Positions 22,820 through 33,047 of a DNA stretch of 64,000 bases are shown piece by piece. How positions within the stretch are numbered: position 1 is the first letter of the stretch; every line of letters begins with the position of its first letter. Source of the stretch: Hydrangea macrophylla (Eukaryota > Streptophyta > Magnoliopsida > Cornales > Hydrangeaceae); assembly GCA_033977485.1 (NCBI GenBank), contig CM066983.1, forward strand, positions 107,599,580 to 107,663,579. The letters run 5' to 3'. The notes beneath the pieces are model-generated. The model had not been told where the DNA came from and made no database searches. It saw nothing but the letters and a program-made list of their open reading frames with translations. The translations under genes and the position numbers were made by a program.

Positions 22820-23823
22820 TCAGGTATCCTTGGCCTTCAGAACTTGAATCTCCTCCTCCAGGGCAGCTACCTTGGCCACCAGCTCTCTGACGGTGAGCTC
22901 CAGTGCATGAAAGTCCACCTCCCGCATGACCGAGTCCGTCTGCAGGAGAGCGCTTTGATTTTCTACCTCCTGCAGACGACTTTCCAGATTGCCGAAGAAG
23001 AGGCCCGTCCAGGAGCTAGGCATATGAAGACCGGCGTGCACTCCCGGCCGACTCCTTTTCGGTGGGGGCGCAGACTCTTCTTCAGCCAACTTTTCTTTGC
23101 CCTTCCTGGTCGGGCCCGTATCCTCGGACGAGGACGAACCAGAGCTGGTGGTTAGGGCGATTGGTCCTTCAGATGAAGCGGCCCCTCTCAGGATGTGCGG
23201 GCCGGATGCCATGGACCGAGTATAACGGTGCGATCCAGAGACAGCCGCAGCAGGAGCTGCAAAGGGACCTTCGCCGCTAGCCTCACCAGCAGGTTCCCCG
23301 ATCAAATCGGAAAAACTGAAGCCGACTTCTACCGCTCGGTTGATCGCCTCCATATCAGCCACCGAGGAAGCAACGTCGCGGAAAGCGGCGAAGGTCATCT
23401 TGCATAATTAGGGATCGAAGTTCGCAAGGGGACAGAGAGAGGGATCCACCAGCCAGTTGCCGGAGACAACAACCCAAGGATATTGCCGCCAGGTCTTGTT
23501 TGGGAAGTCCAGGCCCCGGATCAAGTTTCTTCCCTCAGCCCTGGGGCGTAAGTAAGGACCCCCGCGGTCGATGCCCAAAACGTAGCACCTGGCGATGTCC
23601 ACCGGGCGGAGGAGCAATCCAAGTCGCTGGTTCAGCACCGATATACCCCAGAGAAGGCGGGCGACGTTCGGGCGGCACCTGGACAGCGAAAAGCGCAATC
23701 CCTGTAACAGGTCGCAGAAGGAGGCAGAAAAAGGGAAGCGTAGCCCCACTATCAGCAGCAGATAACTGCTAATGATGACTGAGGGGAAGGCCACCTCCTC
23801 TCCTTCGACGTAAGGGCGGACCT
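22820..23823 (-). pseudogene. Antisense unit 2, 3' part (Transposase_28-like plus coiled coil)
   Basis: The minus-strand frame reads AFPSVIISSYLLLIVGLRFP, then FSASFCDLLQGLRF and a RCRPNVARLLWGISVL block, the same kind of domain as in antisense unit 1. After a stop near 23408 the frame 23398-22820 encodes an Ala/Ser-rich linker, a basic KGKEKLAEEE and PPPKRSRPG segment and a C-terminal coiled coil ending KAKDT. The gene is interrupted at 23823 by the nested copia element; its first codons are at 31846-31929 and the frame is continuous across the insertion when one target-site copy is removed. Confidence 0.7.
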
Positions 23824-25338
23824 TGTTGGGAATATGCCCTCAAACCAGTTAGTTGGACAATGGAATGTCATAATGCATTTATGCATGTTAGTTCATGAGA
23901 TGAATATTAGACTGGAATCCTTAAACAACATTGTATGTGGTTCATTTGTGTATGTGATTACACATGTGAGATATGAATCACAAATCCTTGTTGTTTCAAA
24001 TAAGTCACAGTGGATGATAAGTCTGGATAACTTATCAGGTATACACTGTAGCATGATTAACGTCTACGGGGTAGAATGATGAATCTCATTCATAAGAGTC
24101 TTTGACTCTTGGTTAATATGCTAGTGCACTCGGTGCATTGACGGACCTGAGTTAAACCTATTGACACCTAAACGCTGTCACCGTCAATAGGAACTCAAAA
24201 CTTGTATAGGGATACATGTCCTTAATCCTGAGACAGTTATGGACGCAAATTGTATGCTTGGTTGCTTTGACTTACCAATCAGTGAGGTCTTGCAAGATCA
24301 ACACCTGGGTATCTTGGGTAAATCAAGTATGCAACGTTGGGAACATATATTGTCAAGATGGAATTCTACCCTCTTCAATCAAACGAAGAGTAAGTATTCC
24401 CTCGAGAATGTCACTAGGAGTGATTACTGAGAGCTGGCCAGCCTTGTCAACAAAGTGTTGTTGTTGACATGTTTAGTAATCCAAGAGTAGTGAATGATAC
24501 TTGAGGAATATAAGATGTACTATCTATTGGGTCGACAGTATCTTAAGACATACATCCCAATGATAGATACGAATACTGCCTGGTAGAGGGACATGCGTAT
24601 CATATTATACAAGTCTAGCAATCACTTATGTATGTGTGATTATGTTCTTATGCACTGGAGTGCAATTATCATTTTATAGTGGCATTAATGATAATTGATT
24701 AGTTATTGATTCCTTAGTCAAGAGTACTGACTAGATGGAATAATAATTAATCGGAGCCAGTAATTAAGAACCTAGGAGGTCCCACTCTTAGCTCCGCCAG
24801 AATGCTTGGAAAGGCAAATGAGAATGCTGTCAAGACTGGTTCGATCGATCGAAGTTGTTTCGATCGATTGAAGTCTAGACAGGTTCGATCGATCGAACGA
24901 GGTTCGATCGATCGACAGTTCGATCGATCGAAGTCACTTCGATCGATCGAAAGTTAGGTCGGTTCTGGGAATCTATAAATAGGGCAGCTACGTCCAGAAA
25001 TTAGAAGTTCGTCGTTTTGACGTACCAGTTGCTGCAGAACCTGTTTAGAGTTCCCAAACCTTCCCTATTCTCACTATTAGGGTTCCCACCAACCCTAGCC
25101 ACTCTGGGAGCATTCAAGGAGACATAAGGGTGAAGATTTCCTAGAGGTTGCTGCTGCACACACAAGGAGAAGGACAAAAATCAGAATTGGGTTCAAGACC
25201 TAAGGTATAGAATCTTCTCCATCTTGTTATGCGCATCTATAGAGTTAATAAGTAGTAGATCCAAGGCTACCAATAAAAGTTTTGAACTTTGTTTTCCGCT
25301 GCGCGTTTAGATTTAATTTTAAACCTATTTTTCCTACA
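23824..25338 (+). repeat. Element 3, 5' LTR
   Basis: Starts TGTTGGGAATATG and ends TTTTTCCTACA. The U3 part has six TTCGATCGATCGAA-type palindromes (24840-24953) directly before a TATA box at 24974 (TATAAATAG). ORFs within the LTR are duplicated in the 3' LTR and are not genes. Confidence 0.95.
24840..24953. repeat. Cluster of TTCGATCGATCGAA palindromes, LTR U3
   Basis: Six copies in about 115 bp at intervals of roughly 16-24 bp; one is degenerate (TTCGATCGATTGAA). The last lies about 20 bp before the TATA box. An identical set is in the 3' LTR at 31347-31460. Confidence 0.9.
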
Positions 25339-25340
25339 AT

Positions 25341-25352
25341 TGGTATCAGAGC
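25341..25352 (+). promoter_or_regulatory. Element 3 primer-binding site
   Basis: TGGTATCAGAGC begins two bases after the 5' LTR and is complementary to the 3' end of initiator tRNA-Met, the usual copia primer. Confidence 0.95.
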
Positions 25353-25507
25353 CTCGCTTATTTGGATCTATAGATGCGTTTTGGAACACTAGTTTTGATT
25401 TGCATGTTGATTTTAGGACTGTTTTCAAAACTGCATCGTCACAGATCCGTTTCTGCAGTGTTTATGCAGCAGAATACAAATCTGTGATTGCATTGGATGC
25501 AAGGTGG

Positions 25508-25805
25508 GTTCGATCGATCGAAGTAGTCTCGATCGATCGAACATCATCTGTTCTCAAGCGATCTAACTAGTTTCGATCGATCGAACGTTGGTTCTGTTCG
25601 ATCGATCGAATGGTGTTCGATCGATCGAGACTGCTTTTCTGTCCAGGTTTTCAGTTTACAGATTTAAAGGTTTTAAAAATATTTACTTTAAAATTTTATT
25701 TATGCTGTAAGTTTTTCAAAACATTCTGTGAAACTGAAAGTTCAATCAATTGAACTATGTTCAATCGATCGAAGGTTCAATCGATCTAACTTTTTCGTTC
25801 GATCG
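25508..25805. repeat. Cluster of TTCGATCGATCGAA palindromes, leader
   Basis: About nine copies in the untranslated leader after the PBS: five nearly perfect ones at 25508-25628 and four degenerate ones (such as TTCAATCAATTGAA) at 25740-25805. The same motif is upstream of the TATA box, so it flanks the transcription start on both sides. Confidence 0.85.
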
Positions 25806-26507
25806 AAGTGTGACAGAGCAGTGATGCTGTTTTAAGTTCTAATTCAGTATGTAAAGAGTTTATATACTGTGTGAATCAATTAGGGGTTCCAATGGTACAT
25901 ATATTTGTTATATATATGCGTGGTTGTGCGTGTGACTAACCCTTTTGCAGCAAGCTTAGTCCGCTATCTCCCATGGCACCAAGACTTTTAAATTTTGTAT
26001 TTAATTGTTGGTTTGGATTTAAGGCTTATGTAAAGGGCGCTGCGACTTCAATCCTATGAAAAGGAAAGTCGCACCGGTTTCCCTAGCCTTTTATTTTATT
26101 GTTGTTATTTCTATTTCTAGATAAATTGTAAGCTTCGAGAGAAGTATAGGACCAATGTAATAGAATTAGAAAATCCATGAAGATGGAGGAGCAAGCCGTT
26201 GTCCATGAAGATGGAGTCGGAGGCAATCAAACCAAGAAGAAGGTTCTATGGAGATAGAGTCATGGGAGATAGAGGCATTGTTGAATGCTTTTATTTCATT
26301 TTAGTTTTTGTTTTATGTGCTTAGTTGTGATTGGAATTTTATATATTGTTACTACTTGCATGCACGTAAAACAGGTTTTCTAAAATGAAATTCAAAAACC
26401 TTTTTTCCAACACATTAGCAAACACTTGATGTTTATGGGCAATGTGAAGAAATTTTTTGATCAAATTGAAAAATTCCTATTAGTTCATTGTAAGTATGAG
26501 AATTACT

Positions 26508-26704
26508 CTGTGTCACCCAGCCATGGGTGATCATTCCATACGGAGGGTATTTCTTATTGATTACTAGATATGAACTTCTTATAAAAATCTAGTGGGAGAG
26601 GGACTTATTTTATAACTCCCACGGTCTTCCATAAACGGTTCATTGTAAGGTGGGTAGTATATTCTGTGTCACCCAGCCATGGGTGATCATTCCATACGGA
26701 GGAT
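26508..26704 (+). repeat. Direct repeat in the element 3 leader
   Basis: A 41-bp segment starting CTGTGTCACCCAGCCATGGG is present at 26508-26548 and again at 26664-26704. A related CACACGGAG phrase recurs near 26857 and 26974. Non-coding; role unknown, possibly RNA packaging or structure. Confidence 0.8.
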
Positions 26705-27119
26705 AGACTATTCATTGGTTACTAGATATGAACTTCCTTTGGATAGAATCAATGAGACGCGTTAGAGGGTGACCACTACACTGAGGCACTACTTGAGGCG
26801 GTTGTCATTGGATTCTAGTTAATGGTAAACACTAGCTAAGCTATGGGTAAGGGATTCCACACGGAGCATTGTCCAGAAACTTAGAGACCAAAAGTTCAGG
26901 AGTCATGAATTGTTTTGTAAGAGTTGCATGACATTCATGATGGGTTTCCCAATCAGGCTATGAGGTTATGATCGCCACACGGAGACTTAATTTCATAGGC
27001 TTGACATCCTGAAGACAATTAATGAGTTGGTTAAGGGAATTCCAATGTATCATATAAATTGTCATATTCATGATTTCCATATTGTAATTCTGTTACATTA
27101 TTTGTATTTCAGATTCATA

Positions 27120-27986
27120 ATGTCTAGCCCACTTGCTATAACCATGATCCAGAATAAGCTAATTGGAAATAACTACGTTGAATGGAAACTGGAACTGGAT
27201 GAATTGTTAACTGCTAATGGATGTAAATACGTTCTTACCATTCCCTGTCCACCTATTCCATACCATGACACCCCAACTGATCTTGCGGATCAATATTGGC
27301 AGTGGATAAGATTTGATGGTATAGCTCGCTCTAGCATCTTAGACTCTTTGTCTGATGTGTTGAAGCAGCAACATCAACCTTTGAACACTGCCCGTGCTAT
27401 AATATTGAACCTCGAGGAGATGTTTGGGGATCTGAGCCGTACTGCAAGGCTTAGAGCCTTGGAGTTAGTCATGGACACCAGAATGTTGGAAGGAACTTCA
27501 ATAAGAGAGCATGTTTTTAAAATGATTACTTATTTCAAAGTAATGGAAGTTCTTGGTTCCGACATTGATGGTGAGACTCAAGTTGACATAATCTTGCATT
27601 CGTTGCCTTCATCATTCACTCAATTTAAAAAGGTTTTTAAAATGAGTAAAACAGTTTTTTCAACAAGTGAGTTGATGAGCTCTCTTGAGGCAACGATGGA
27701 TATAGTCAAAGAGGAGTCAAATGTTCAGAACATTGGAATGGCTTCATCTTCTGGAACTAAGCCTAAGAGCATAAGTTCAGAGAAGGAGAAGCAAGACTCA
27801 AGGATAGGTGAGCCTAAACCAACTGTTGGGAAGAAGGCAAGACTTGGAAAGGGAAAGGCTGGTGCCGTGCCAAAAGGAAAGTGTTTCCATTGTGGCATGA
27901 GAGGGCATTGGAAAAGGAACTGTGTGGAATACTTGACTGCCAAAAGGCAAGGTACGATCCTTTCACTAGTTTTTGAAGTAAGTTGA
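27120..27986 (+). CDS. gag: Element 3 Gag polyprotein, intact
   Basis: 288-residue open frame. I choose ATG 27120 (MSSPLAITMIQNKLIGNNYV), because copia Gag proteins begin this way; an in-frame ATG at 27027 would add 31 atypical residues. The body is the UBN2-type copia Gag domain (LRALELVMDTRML, then ILHSLPSSF). A CCHC zinc knuckle, CFHCGMRGHWKRNC, near residues 255-268 would bind the element RNA. The ORF closes soon after the knuckle and does not run into a protease. It is the only intact retroelement protein in the window. It would form the particle in which the element RNA is copied by polymerase from a partner element. Confidence 0.9.
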   Translation: MSSPLAITMIQNKLIGNNYVEWKLELDELLTANGCKYVLTIPCPPIPYHDTPTDLADQYWQWIRFDGIARSSILDSLSDVLKQQHQPLNTARAIILNLEEMFGDLSRTARLRALELVMDTRMLEGTSIREHVFKMITYFKVMEVLGSDIDGETQVDIILHSLPSSFTQFKKVFKMSKTVFSTSELMSSLEATMDIVKEESNVQNIGMASSSGTKPKSISSEKEKQDSRIGEPKPTVGKKARLGKGKAGAVPKGKCFHCGMRGHWKRNCVEYLTAKRQGTILSLVFEVS

Positions 27987-30320
27987 AAAACTGATACTTC
28001 AACTACTATGGGCACTAATTCTATATTTTCTAAATTATATCTGTAATTGTTGCAGGGAATTGGAAAATAAGAATGTGCAGTGATTAGAAGATCTTGATTG
28101 CCTTTTGGGATCTGATGCAAGAGTTGCTATTAGATTAATAGTTTTATATTGTAATAAAACTTTGGAGTTATTAGATGGATTTCAGTTTTGAATTAATGAA
28201 TAATATTTATTCTTTTGATTTTGGTACTGAAATTCTTGATTAAAAGAAAGCGTTCTTTTATGTGATCTAAATAACTTGTCAAGCAAGTATCTCACCAATT
28301 TACTCTTGTTTCTCATATATTATCTAATGTAGTATTTAAATGACTCATGGGTATTTTACCATCTAAAAGGATAGCACCCTCAACTAATTCTATGACTTTT
28401 TGGTTTTGAGGTTAGATCATATTTAATCTAAATAGGATAAATGGGGAGTAAAGGATAGGATCCTAAACTCTTTCGGTTGCTAAGACCAATGCCTATTTGT
28501 CAATCCTATTTAGAGAGTAAATGTGATCAGATCATATTAATCTAAATTAGGATAAATGGGGAGTAAAGGATTGGATCCTAAAAGTTTTTTGGTTGTTGAA
28601 ACCACTACCTGTTTGTCAATCCTATTTAGAGGTTAATATGATCAGGTGACTTTTCTTTTGAAAATCACACGACCAAGGACTTATTAGAATTAGGACATAC
28701 TCATGTATGTAGGGCAATAAACATTAGAGTTGAAAAGAAGTTTCGACTACTTTGGATACTGATATACATTTACTTATTGCATCTTCATCCTCAATTTTGA
28801 AGAAATTCAAAAGTTTTGGAATGAAGAGTAATTGGTAAAAGAATATCATTGCCTTTTGATTTGATCAAAATGGTGAGTATCTATCTAATGTATTTATTGT
28901 CCAAAGGAGATAAGAATGAGATTCTTTCTCGACAGTCTACACCTAGTGCGCCTCCACGGGATGGTGTAGCAGGTAGAAGGAACTATCTTCTTTTAGATAT
29001 GACTGGGTCATGGGATGAGTTATTTAGAGTTACTACTATTCCTTGTTTTTCTCGATGGAACTACAATGTATATACTGGATCTTATTCAAAAGCAAATCTT
29101 TTCGATAGACATCCCCAAAGTTGTGAAAAGAATGCGACTTCTTTCTCATGGTAACTTTGGATAAGGATGTCTAGCACTTTGGTGTAAAGAAATGATGAGC
29201 CTTTTGAATCTAGATTAGAAGTATAATACTTTTGTAGTGTTTCCAGAGAAAACAAAAGTTGGTTGGAGACCAAATTTTGCAAAGGAAAGATAATATAAAA
29301 GAGTAAAGTAATTTATATCTTAAAGCAATCTATAAATCATCTAGAACTAAAATCTACTACCTCTTCATCCATTCCTACATTGGTACTTCATTGCAGTGGG
29401 AGAATTCTCAACATTGTTGAAATTCCCTGGTGCATTGAAGTTTTGTGATAAGGAAGCTCTGGTATGTGATTTGCATAAGTCTATGGACTAAAGCAATCAT
29501 CCAGAGATAAGGACATCTGTTTTGACATATTGGTCAAAATACTTTGGATTCATCTAAAGTGTGGATGTAGCTTAAGTGGATGAAAGGATCCTTGCGCAAA
29601 GGAAGTGTGGTGGTGATTATGGTTCCATATATTGATGACATCTTTATCATTGCGATATGTTAAAGTAGTATCATCAATGATTAAGGTTAAGTTTCTACAG
29701 TATACTTGATATTTATGATCTCGGTGAGGCGAGCTATAATCTTATGATTTTTGCTCATTCAAGATCAGAAAGTTAAGATAATGAGATTGTCTCAAACTTC
29801 TATATCATAAAGTTGCTGGCTAGATTCAACGTGGAACGTTTCGATAAAGGTTTTTCACCTTTGAACATAACCTATTGCTCTTTCAAGATTTGTATCTAGG
29901 GATACAAGATGAAAGAGATCACATGAAAGGTATATCATAAGCCTTCGCTATTGATAAACTTTGTATGTGATGTTAGGTATGGATATCAGTTATACCGTTG
30001 AGGTTGTTCACAGATATCAGTCCAAATGAATGTTCAGTTTTCTGAACTATCATAAAGTATATATTCTCTAGGGCTTGAGAAAGAACTAGCGGATATATGC
30101 AGGGTGATGGTGTTTTGGACAATGTTCAAATTAGCTTTACTGGATACATATCATGTGACGTCTTTTGTCTAGGGATATAGTATAACATGAAGATGTTTTA
30201 CTATGGATTGTTTCAGTCGATGATCATCAGTCCCTATGCAAAACCTTACGGGTTAAGGATTTTGACAAGTCACAGAGACTATGCTAGTGTTAGTACTAAC
30301 GCTATATGGTTATGAGTGCA
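27987..30320 (+). pseudogene. Element 3 decayed copia pol (integrase, RT, RNase H remnants)
   Basis: Copia order is preserved but the text is broken. The integrase end reads SRQSTPSAPPRDGVAGRRN at about 28930-28980. RT shows a damaged SIYGLKQA stretch near 29485, an RKGSVVVIMVPYIDDIF segment with a YxDD-like site near 29620, and DLGEASY near 29720. RT/RNase H connection text (LARFNVERFDKGF, then DERDHMKGI) lies at 29820-29935. No protease is seen. Frameshifts, stops and missing blocks are many, in contrast to identical LTRs. The pol was therefore already dead when this copy inserted. Confidence 0.85.
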
Positions 30321-30330
30321 AGTGGGAGTT
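30321..30330 (+). promoter_or_regulatory. Element 3 polypurine tract
   Basis: AGTGGGAGTT directly precedes the 3' LTR; AAGTGGGAG is a common copia polypurine tract and primes plus-strand synthesis. Confidence 0.85.
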
Positions 30331-31845
30331 TGTTGGGAATATGCCCTCAAACCAGTTAGTTGGACAATGGAATGTCATAATGCATTTATGCATGTTAGTT
30401 CATGAGATGAATATTAGACTGGAATCCTTAAACAACATTGTATGTGGTTCATTTGTGTATGTGATTACACATGTGAGATATGAATCACAAATCCTTGTTG
30501 TTTCAAATAAGTCACAGTGGATGATAAGTCTGGATAACTTATCAGGTATACACTGTAGCATGATTAACGTCTACGGGGTAGAATGATGAATCTCATTCAT
30601 AAGAGTCTTTGACTCTTGGTTAATATGCTAGTGCACTCGGTGCATTGACGGACCTGAGTTAAACCTATTGACACCTAAACGCTGTCACCGTCAATAGGAA
30701 CTCAAAACTTGTATAGGGATACATGTCCTTAATCCTGAGACAGTTATGGACGCAAATTGTATGCTTGGTTGCTTTGACTTACCAATCAGTGAGGTCTTGC
30801 AAGATCAACACCTGGGTATCTTGGGTAAATCAAGTATGCAACGTTGGGAACATATATTGTCAAGATGGAATTCTACCCTCTTCAATCAAACGAAGAGTAA
30901 GTATTCCCTCGAGAATGTCACTAGGAGTGATTACTGAGAGCTGGCCAGCCTTGTCAACAAAGTGTTGTTGTTGACATGTTTAGTAATCCAAGAGTAGTGA
31001 ATGATACTTGAGGAATATAAGATGTACTATCTATTGGGTCGACAGTATCTTAAGACATACATCCCAATGATAGATACGAATACTGCCTGGTAGAGGGACA
31101 TGCGTATCATATTATACAAGTCTAGCAATCACTTATGTATGTGTGATTATGTTCTTATGCACTGGAGTGCAATTATCATTTTATAGTGGCATTAATGATA
31201 ATTGATTAGTTATTGATTCCTTAGTCAAGAGTACTGACTAGATGGAATAATAATTAATCGGAGCCAGTAATTAAGAACCTAGGAGGTCCCACTCTTAGCT
31301 CCGCCAGAATGCTTGGAAAGGCAAATGAGAATGCTGTCAAGACTGGTTCGATCGATCGAAGTTGTTTCGATCGATTGAAGTCTAGACAGGTTCGATCGAT
31401 CGAACGAGGTTCGATCGATCGACAGTTCGATCGATCGAAGTCACTTCGATCGATCGAAAGTTAGGTCGGTTCTGGGAATCTATAAATAGGGCAGCTACGT
31501 CCAGAAATTAGAAGTTCGTCGTTTTGACGTACCAGTTGCTGCAGAACCTGTTTAGAGTTCCCAAACCTTCCCTATTCTCACTATTAGGGTTCCCACCAAC
31601 CCTAGCCACTCTGGGAGCATTCAAGGAGACATAAGGGTGAAGATTTCCTAGAGGTTGCTGCTGCACACACAAGGAGAAGGACAAAAATCAGAATTGGGTT
31701 CAAGACCTAAGGTATAGAATCTTCTCCATCTTGTTATGCGCATCTATAGAGTTAATAAGTAGTAGATCCAAGGCTACCAATAAAAGTTTTGAACTTTGTT
31801 TTCCGCTGCGCGTTTAGATTTAATTTTAAACCTATTTTTCCTACA
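30331..31845 (+). repeat. Element 3, 3' LTR
   Basis: 1515 bp, same length as the 5' LTR and identical on visual comparison. It carries the palindrome cluster at 31347-31460 and the TATA box at 31481-31489. Confidence 0.95.
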
Positions 31846-31929
31846 GACCCCGACGTCATCAGGGATTTTGCAGTCCCTCCGGAAAGCTCCGAGTCCTTAG
31901 TCGGAGTTCAAAATAACATGAGAAGCCAT
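31846..31929 (-). pseudogene. Antisense unit 2, first codons
   Basis: On the minus strand ATG at 31929-31927 opens MASHVILNSD, followed by a premature TAA, then GLGAFRRDCKIPDDVGV, which continues in frame into RPYVEGEEVAFPSV at 23823 and below. This joins the two halves across the copia insertion. Confidence 0.7.
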
Positions 31930-32052
31930 TGGAGGGAAACTTAGACTGTAAGAAAGAAGAGGAAATGAGCTCGGGGAAAGCTGTGTTCTCGGGAACCGTA
32001 CGGTATACTCAATCTACAAACAGTGAGAATATGTTGAATGAGCAAGTACGCC

Positions 32053-32060
32053 TTATATAG
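32053..32060 (-). promoter_or_regulatory. TATA box of antisense unit 2
   Basis: CTATATAAGG on the minus strand, about 125 bases upstream of ATG 31929. Its position relative to the duplicated promoter block matches that of unit 1. Confidence 0.65.
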
Positions 32061-32065
32061 GAGTC

Positions 32066-32440
32066 ATCAATGGCTCAGATTGGAATCGATCCGACGGCTC
32101 AGACGCTCTCCCGCCAAGAGTCATCGACAGTTGTCGTGTCGGGCACGTAAAGGGTCGCCTAAAACAGCGCGCGCATTAAATGCATGACATGACGATCCGG
32201 TCACCACACGACTGTTTGATTACATTCGAACTGATTCCGCTGAACCCCGACCAGGCCAGTTACATCTTGACACGTGACGACACTTCCACTCGAGTTCCTA
32301 CCTGTACCGGTCGGTTGATCCGCCGAGCGACTGGAGTGTGGGTCCCATCTCAAGCCGCATTCCCAAACGGTATCCAGACGGTATCCAAGGTAATACTAAT
32401 TTTCGAATCCTCACTCAATAACGCATCCAGTCAGTTCCGA
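32066..32440 (-). repeat. Duplicated antisense promoter region, copy 2
   Basis: Partner of 22380-22680. It ends at the purine tract of element 2 (AAAATGGGGGGCAGC, 32440-32454), so the antisense promoter sits right beside the 3' LTR. A 112-codon plus-strand ORF across it (32180 onward) has no domain. Confidence 0.6.
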
Positions 32441-32454
32441 AAATGGGGGGCAGC

Positions 32455-33042
32455 TGATATGTCCAAAATAATCCAGCCAATGGAACAGTGTCACGTCATC
32501 AGGAGGTACCGGCTTTTTCCCGAGGTGTTCCGAGGAACCGAGCGGTTCGTCCCGACTAGCCGAGCATGACGGTCGCAGACGCCTGGGGTCCCGTCCCCAA
32601 CCAGCAGTTTCCTAAGTCAATTACAAGTCTGTTGAAAGAAGATAAGACAGTTTCCTAAACCATTTAGGAAACTCCCCTAAAATCAAGCGAGTCTATTATG
32701 ATTAGATTAGGCTTCCTAATCCTATCAACTTATCATATAGGGGTGGACTCTTGTATCTATAAAAGAGCACACCTACCCTGTCAAAGGGATCCCGAAATCA
32801 ATTCTCTAAGCATACAAGCAATAAATAGAGAACTCACCATCTACACACATACACCCGGCCGGTATTACTGGTAGTGCCGCCCACCTTTGTTGGCTTACCA
32901 GGTCCGCCGGTGATCTGCTAGTGAGAAGCACATAGACGCAACCGTGGACGTAGGTCACCTTGTTAACGGGACCGAACCACATACAACCCCTTTTCACCTT
33001 ATTTTCTGTTCAAATCTTTCTTACCAATTTTAGGCATCATCA
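32455..33042 (+). repeat. Element 2, 3' LTR
   Basis: 588 bp, TGATATGTCC to GGCATCATCA, followed by the TSD CGTGG. TATAAAAG is conserved near 32759. Confidence 0.95.
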
Positions 33043-33047
33043 CGTGG

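Larger units (their letters stand above)
23824..31845 (+). mobile_element. Element 3: very young, gag-only Ty1/copia element
   Basis: Innermost element. LTRs at 23824-25338 and 30331-31845 are both 1515 bp, and I find no difference between them by eye. The PBS is tRNA-iMet type, and the purine tract AAGTGGGAG precedes the 3' LTR. Flanks are GACCT (23819-23823) and GACCC (31846-31850), a 5-bp TSD with one mismatch. A complete gag ORF is present, but pol is shortened and full of frameshifts and stops. The element must therefore have been copied by enzymes supplied in trans. Confidence 0.95.
12540..33042 (+). mobile_element. Element 2: Tat-like Ty3/gypsy retrotransposon with antisense genes
   Basis: 588-bp LTRs (12540-13127 and 32455-33042) are flanked by perfect TSDs CGTGG (12535-12539 and 33043-33047). 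Without the nested copia element it would be about 12.5 kb. Order: LTR, primer-binding site, gag, protease, RT, RNase H, second RNase H, integrase, a long 3' region with two antisense transcription units, purine tract, LTR. Length, PBS, the additional archaeal-type RNase H and antisense extra ORFs fit the Tat lineage (Retand/Grande/Ogre relatives). About 18 differences counted by eye between the LTRs give roughly 97% identity. Every sense gene is broken. Confidence 0.93.

Noticed and set aside
30281..30974. ORFs of 101 and 83 codons
   Set aside because: They lie in the 3' LTR of element 3, have exact partners in the 5' LTR and have no domain.
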